In this document: positions 60,336 to 64,000 of the stretch, piece after piece | Layout: each line of letters begins with the position of its first letter | How positions within the stretch are numbered: position 1 is the stretch's first letter | Assembly: GCF_017654505.1 (NCBI RefSeq) | Contig: NC_054559.1 | Coordinates: forward strand, 9,218,781 to 9,282,780 | Direction of reading: 5' to 3' | DNA: 64,000 nt | Source: Polyodon spathula | Lineage: Eukaryota; Chordata; Actinopteri; Acipenseriformes; Polyodontidae | Notes under the pieces: generated by a model | Databases searched by the model: none | What the model saw: the letters and a program-made list of their open reading frames with translations, nothing else | Told to the model about the DNA's origin: nothing | Translations under genes and position numbers: made by a program

Positions 60336-63300
60336 ACATCCATTAACTGTCTATGACATTGAGGCATTACTGTTCCAGACTGCCTCATGCTGGGCTTGAA
60401 AGAATCACAGGATTAATCAGTATCTCTGAAACTCAGTTTCAATGTGTATCAAGGCTGGGGTCTGTCACATGGATCAGAAATCCAGTTACATCAAACTGTA
60501 GGTTTAGCTTCTCAACGTTAATTGAAGCCAAATACATTTTGCTGAACATTAATTTTGTCAATTGCATTTTGCTTATGTGTCTATGTTTCCCTCCAGATAA
60601 AAATTGTTGAATCATGCATTAGATTGTATGTCTGAACACTGCCGTTCCCTCAAAACAACAACGTTTGTAGTTTTAAGTGAATTTTATATACTTTTCATTC
60701 ACTTACTAAAACAATGACCATCAGCAGAAAAGTTGAATTAAATCTGAACTAGCTTTTTCTGCTAGATGTTGTTTATGCTTTGATATTTATGATACATTTA
60801 CATTTACATACAAGAAAGAAGACAGAGCTTGTTGTCAAGGACAAAGGTTGCTTAGCAACTGTAGCTTGACATTTACTCAAGGTGAAGTTTTAGTGTTTGC
60901 AGATATTTGGTGTTTAAGATACAGTGCCCTCTGACAGCTCAGTGCCCTCTGACAGCTCAGCTATGCCACTGATGTCACATTCTGTCTCTGGTTTTCATAC
61001 CTGATCTCAGTGCACCTTCTTGAGAGATTTCTGCAAAGCCTTATGCAAGATTACTCCAGTGTTCCAAGTTTAAGGCATAGCATAGTGTAGCAAAGCATAT
61101 TAATAGCTTGTTAAAGCAAAGCTAGTGTAGTAGTTAAGTATTGGTATTAAATATAATCGCAAAAATATAATTTTAAATACACTGTAGAAATGCAGCTTTT
61201 GCTTAAGTATCACACTGTACAATAAATATTCAGACTGTGTTCAGTTGCATAGTTCATAAGTTAATATGCTGTCAATAAGTGAGGCTCAGTAACTAGGGAC
61301 ATTGCATTACTAGCTGGCACAGATAAAACACCTGACCTTCCCGGTAGAAATGATCCAGCTCTGAGTGCATGTGTCCTTATTTTAATGAGCAATTAAAATG
61401 CAAATTAAACACATATTGCTTAGTAACTATAAGCTTTCAAGACTAGATAGAAAGCCTTAATTCTGCCAATAAACCGGCTTCAACAGACCTCAAAACCAGA
61501 CACAATAATCACAAGATGATGAAGGTCTTTCTAACACAACCTTTCCGTCTTCCAGTGCTCAAAGGGAATGTTGAGAGCCTAAAATCATTTTGGTAATATT
61601 TTTTTTCTTTAGAATTTGGTAGGGTGATTAAGAAGTGTGGCGAGTTCAGTTACTTGTTTTTGATATTGTAATAACCTTCTGTAGATATAATGCAAAATCT
61701 GTTTAAATTAAAATAAAGAAACAGTATTATTTAGTTTTATTCCAGATACTATTATTGTGTTTTATGACAATTTTTGGTACAGGAATTGCTTCTCACTTCA
61801 GACAATAAACTTCTCAAGTTAATTAGTTCAGACTCATAAAGTGAGCCACTTCACATCCATATGCAAATTTGTCAATTAATTTTGAATCAGTAAATGTATT
61901 TATATACAACATAGTAACTTCAGATAAAGTCAATCCAAAAAAAATAAAATAATAATAATAATAAAATGGAAATGTAAAGATGTCATAATCATAAACTTTC
62001 TTGGGTATTTTAACTAGTGACAAACAGAACCAGTCATTCAGTCAGTAAACTAATTTGATAGATTATTAAGCTTAGTCTAGACAACACTAGTACATTATAT
62101 TTTACTCTGCATCCTTTAGCCTTTGGCCTTGCCTTTCGAGGTACCCCTGCCCATAAAATCAGCTTGTGGGTAAGTGGAGAGGCTAGCCGTAGGGAAACCA
62201 TGGGCAGGGGGGCAGAATAGCTTCCCTCCCCATTAGACAAGACCAAAAAGCAGGTGGAGGCTGGAAAGGAAGAGGCAAACTCTACGTCACAGCAGAGACG
62301 TAATGGTTTGAGGTCAGATATAAATCCTTTCTTTGCCAATCATTGGAGGTATTGTTTATCAAAGGACAGATACCAGTTATTCTACTGATGATTTGATCTG
62401 GTATTGGATTTGAGCTCAAATGAGTTACCTGCCATCGCTTTGATCAATTTACTTAAAATAATTAGTCTTGTATAAGGGTGCTGAATTGGAAATTATAAAT
62501 GTATGGATTTCTGCAAAAGATGGAAGTGTGCCACGTATGCCTACATGATCAAGAAGCAGTAGATCAGAAGCTAACATGAATATCACACTTTCACATGCTA
62601 GTAAGAGGAATACAATAAATGTCACATGCATTTCAGCATCTCTAATAGTCCAACCCAGAGCACGCAGCCTTCTTTCTTATGCTCATTGACCATGCAATTA
62701 CCAACCTCCTCAATTTAAAGAACAAAGCATCAATCAACAGCGAGTTTTAACAAAAGAACAATTAAAACCAATCCAATTAATCAGATTAGTAATAAAGTAC
62801 ATAAAATATTAACAATCAATATAACAATCCAATAATTGATGATAAGAATGATAATTATGTGTGAAAAATCAGATACAAATACAGATCCCCATTACAATAC
62901 CCAGTGTATATAAAAAACATGCATGCAAAAGGAGTATTGTGCACATTCATTAATTCAAAAGGCTATATCTGTACATAATTAGTGGGTGCTGACTAACACT
63001 TTACATTTATTAAGCCTGGAGAGTACCCTTGAAATGCATTTCATTCTTCAGTGGGTGAATTTTACGGCAGATTCATTTACAAAGCTTTACAGGGGTTGAC
63101 CCTGCCAGCACTTGTGTGTGTGTGTGCAGCACTGGACCATTGAAGGGGGGTCTGGAGTATGCAGTAATCAGGAACATTTTCAATAGGTGAAAACCCTGAG
63201 GGGCTCCTTGATAGCTTGGTGGACAGAATTGATCTGGTCACAACTGAGGATCACCTTTAACGAGCCCATCCGTCCATCACAGAGAGCTATGTGATGGGCA

Positions 63301-64000
63301 GCTGACTGCTGACCGTTGTGAATGATGGCACTACAGCCTTGAGGTACTGTCCCTCTGTAAATAAACAGAACCATCTAATATTCACACTATCTATCGCATC
63401 TAAAGGCTCTGGAATCAACATTTTTAGACATGCTTTCAGCACCGGGTTCCCATAAAGCAGAATCCAGGCTCACATTTATGTAACACAAGAATAAGGATCA
63501 CTTTCTTTTTCAACTCTTTTCCCAGGCTTTTGCTCTGACTGGGTACTATAAATACTCATAGAAGTAAAACCACTACTATTTATGTTGCTTACTTGCAAGA
63601 CTAATACTTTGCACTGATGGTTTCAATTAATAAAAACAGGCAAGGGCTCTTTTCCATCACCTTACCTATCGTAACCCTAGGCTTGCATACAGTTCATAAT
63701 TAAACAGGCTGGTATATGTTGATGTAAAGGACAATGTTTCTTCATTCACTTTAAAACCTTGAGGGATCTGTATATTATTTGACCCGGGAGCTTGATGACA
63801 TTAGCATAAATCAGCAGATATTTATAGAGCAGCACATTTTTTAAATGGTCTATTTCAGTTGTGAACTATGACATTCAAGCAATGTTTTCTTTGCTAAAGA
63901 TGTACAAATAAAAAAAGGTGAGACTGCAATGTTTGGTCAAAGTTATTTAAAATCATTTATTTCTGCCCCAGTGTTTGAAAAGCAGCCTTTGCCTGCAATG
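60336..64000. other. Intergenic, no gene seen
   Basis: AT-rich DNA. A tandem duplicate of CAGTGCCCTCTGACAGCT is at about 60922-60958. Frames up to 101 codons (minus 62034-62339) show no known domain and lack exon borders. Confidence 0.45.

Overview
The window is vertebrate nuclear DNA, most likely from a ray-finned fish. It has one spliced protein gene with GT-AG introns, long AT-rich non-coding stretches, many di- and tetranucleotide microsatellites, and the mobile-element mix usual in fish genomes: Tc1/mariner, hAT, tyrosine-recombinase (DIRS-like) retroelements, a Penelope-like element and LTR fragments. There are no operons, ribosome binding sites, CRISPR arrays, rRNA or tRNA genes that I can recognise. 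Almost every open frame in the window is a chance frame or a transposon fragment.

The only host gene I can support is an AN1-zinc-finger gene of the ZFAND2 (AIRAP/AIRAPL) family at 25754-30225 on the plus strand. It has nine coding exons whose phases all fit and gives 284 residues: two AN1 zinc fingers, two ubiquitin-interacting motifs and a C-terminal CAAX-type box. This architecture is that of ZFAND2B/AIRAPL, a proteasome- and ER-associated ubiquitin adaptor. A likely promoter and untranslated first exon lie at about 24490-24725.

Layout. (1) 1-9000: single-copy, AT-rich DNA with microsatellites and several stretches dense in TAATTA-type homeodomain motifs, including a POU octamer. They look like developmental enhancers (inference). 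(2) 9000-12400: LTR-like segment, a homogeneous 30-bp minisatellite, a Tc1 remnant and a hAT-type MITE. (3) 13700-23300: a dense graveyard of tyrosine-recombinase, DIRS RNase H, hAT (BED-finger) and Tc1 sequences, all broken. (4) 24480-31140: the ZFAND2 gene with a small Tc1-type element just after its stop codon. (5) 31140-43100: gene desert with a few candidate conserved elements and microsatellites. (6) 43190-45210: Penelope-like element with RT and GIY-YIG remnants. (7) 48240-50069: Tc1 element split by a solo LTR with a perfect 5-bp target duplication. (8) 54230-57840: palindromic MITE, then a DIRS element with recognisable inverted terminal repeats and internal complementary region, itself invaded by a hAT element. 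(9) 57840-64000: desert.

I found no convincing new biological system. The best leads are the ZFAND2 paralogue question, a hammerhead-like motif in the Penelope element, the preserved DIRS end architecture, the enhancer-like blocks, and several inverted-repeat structures.
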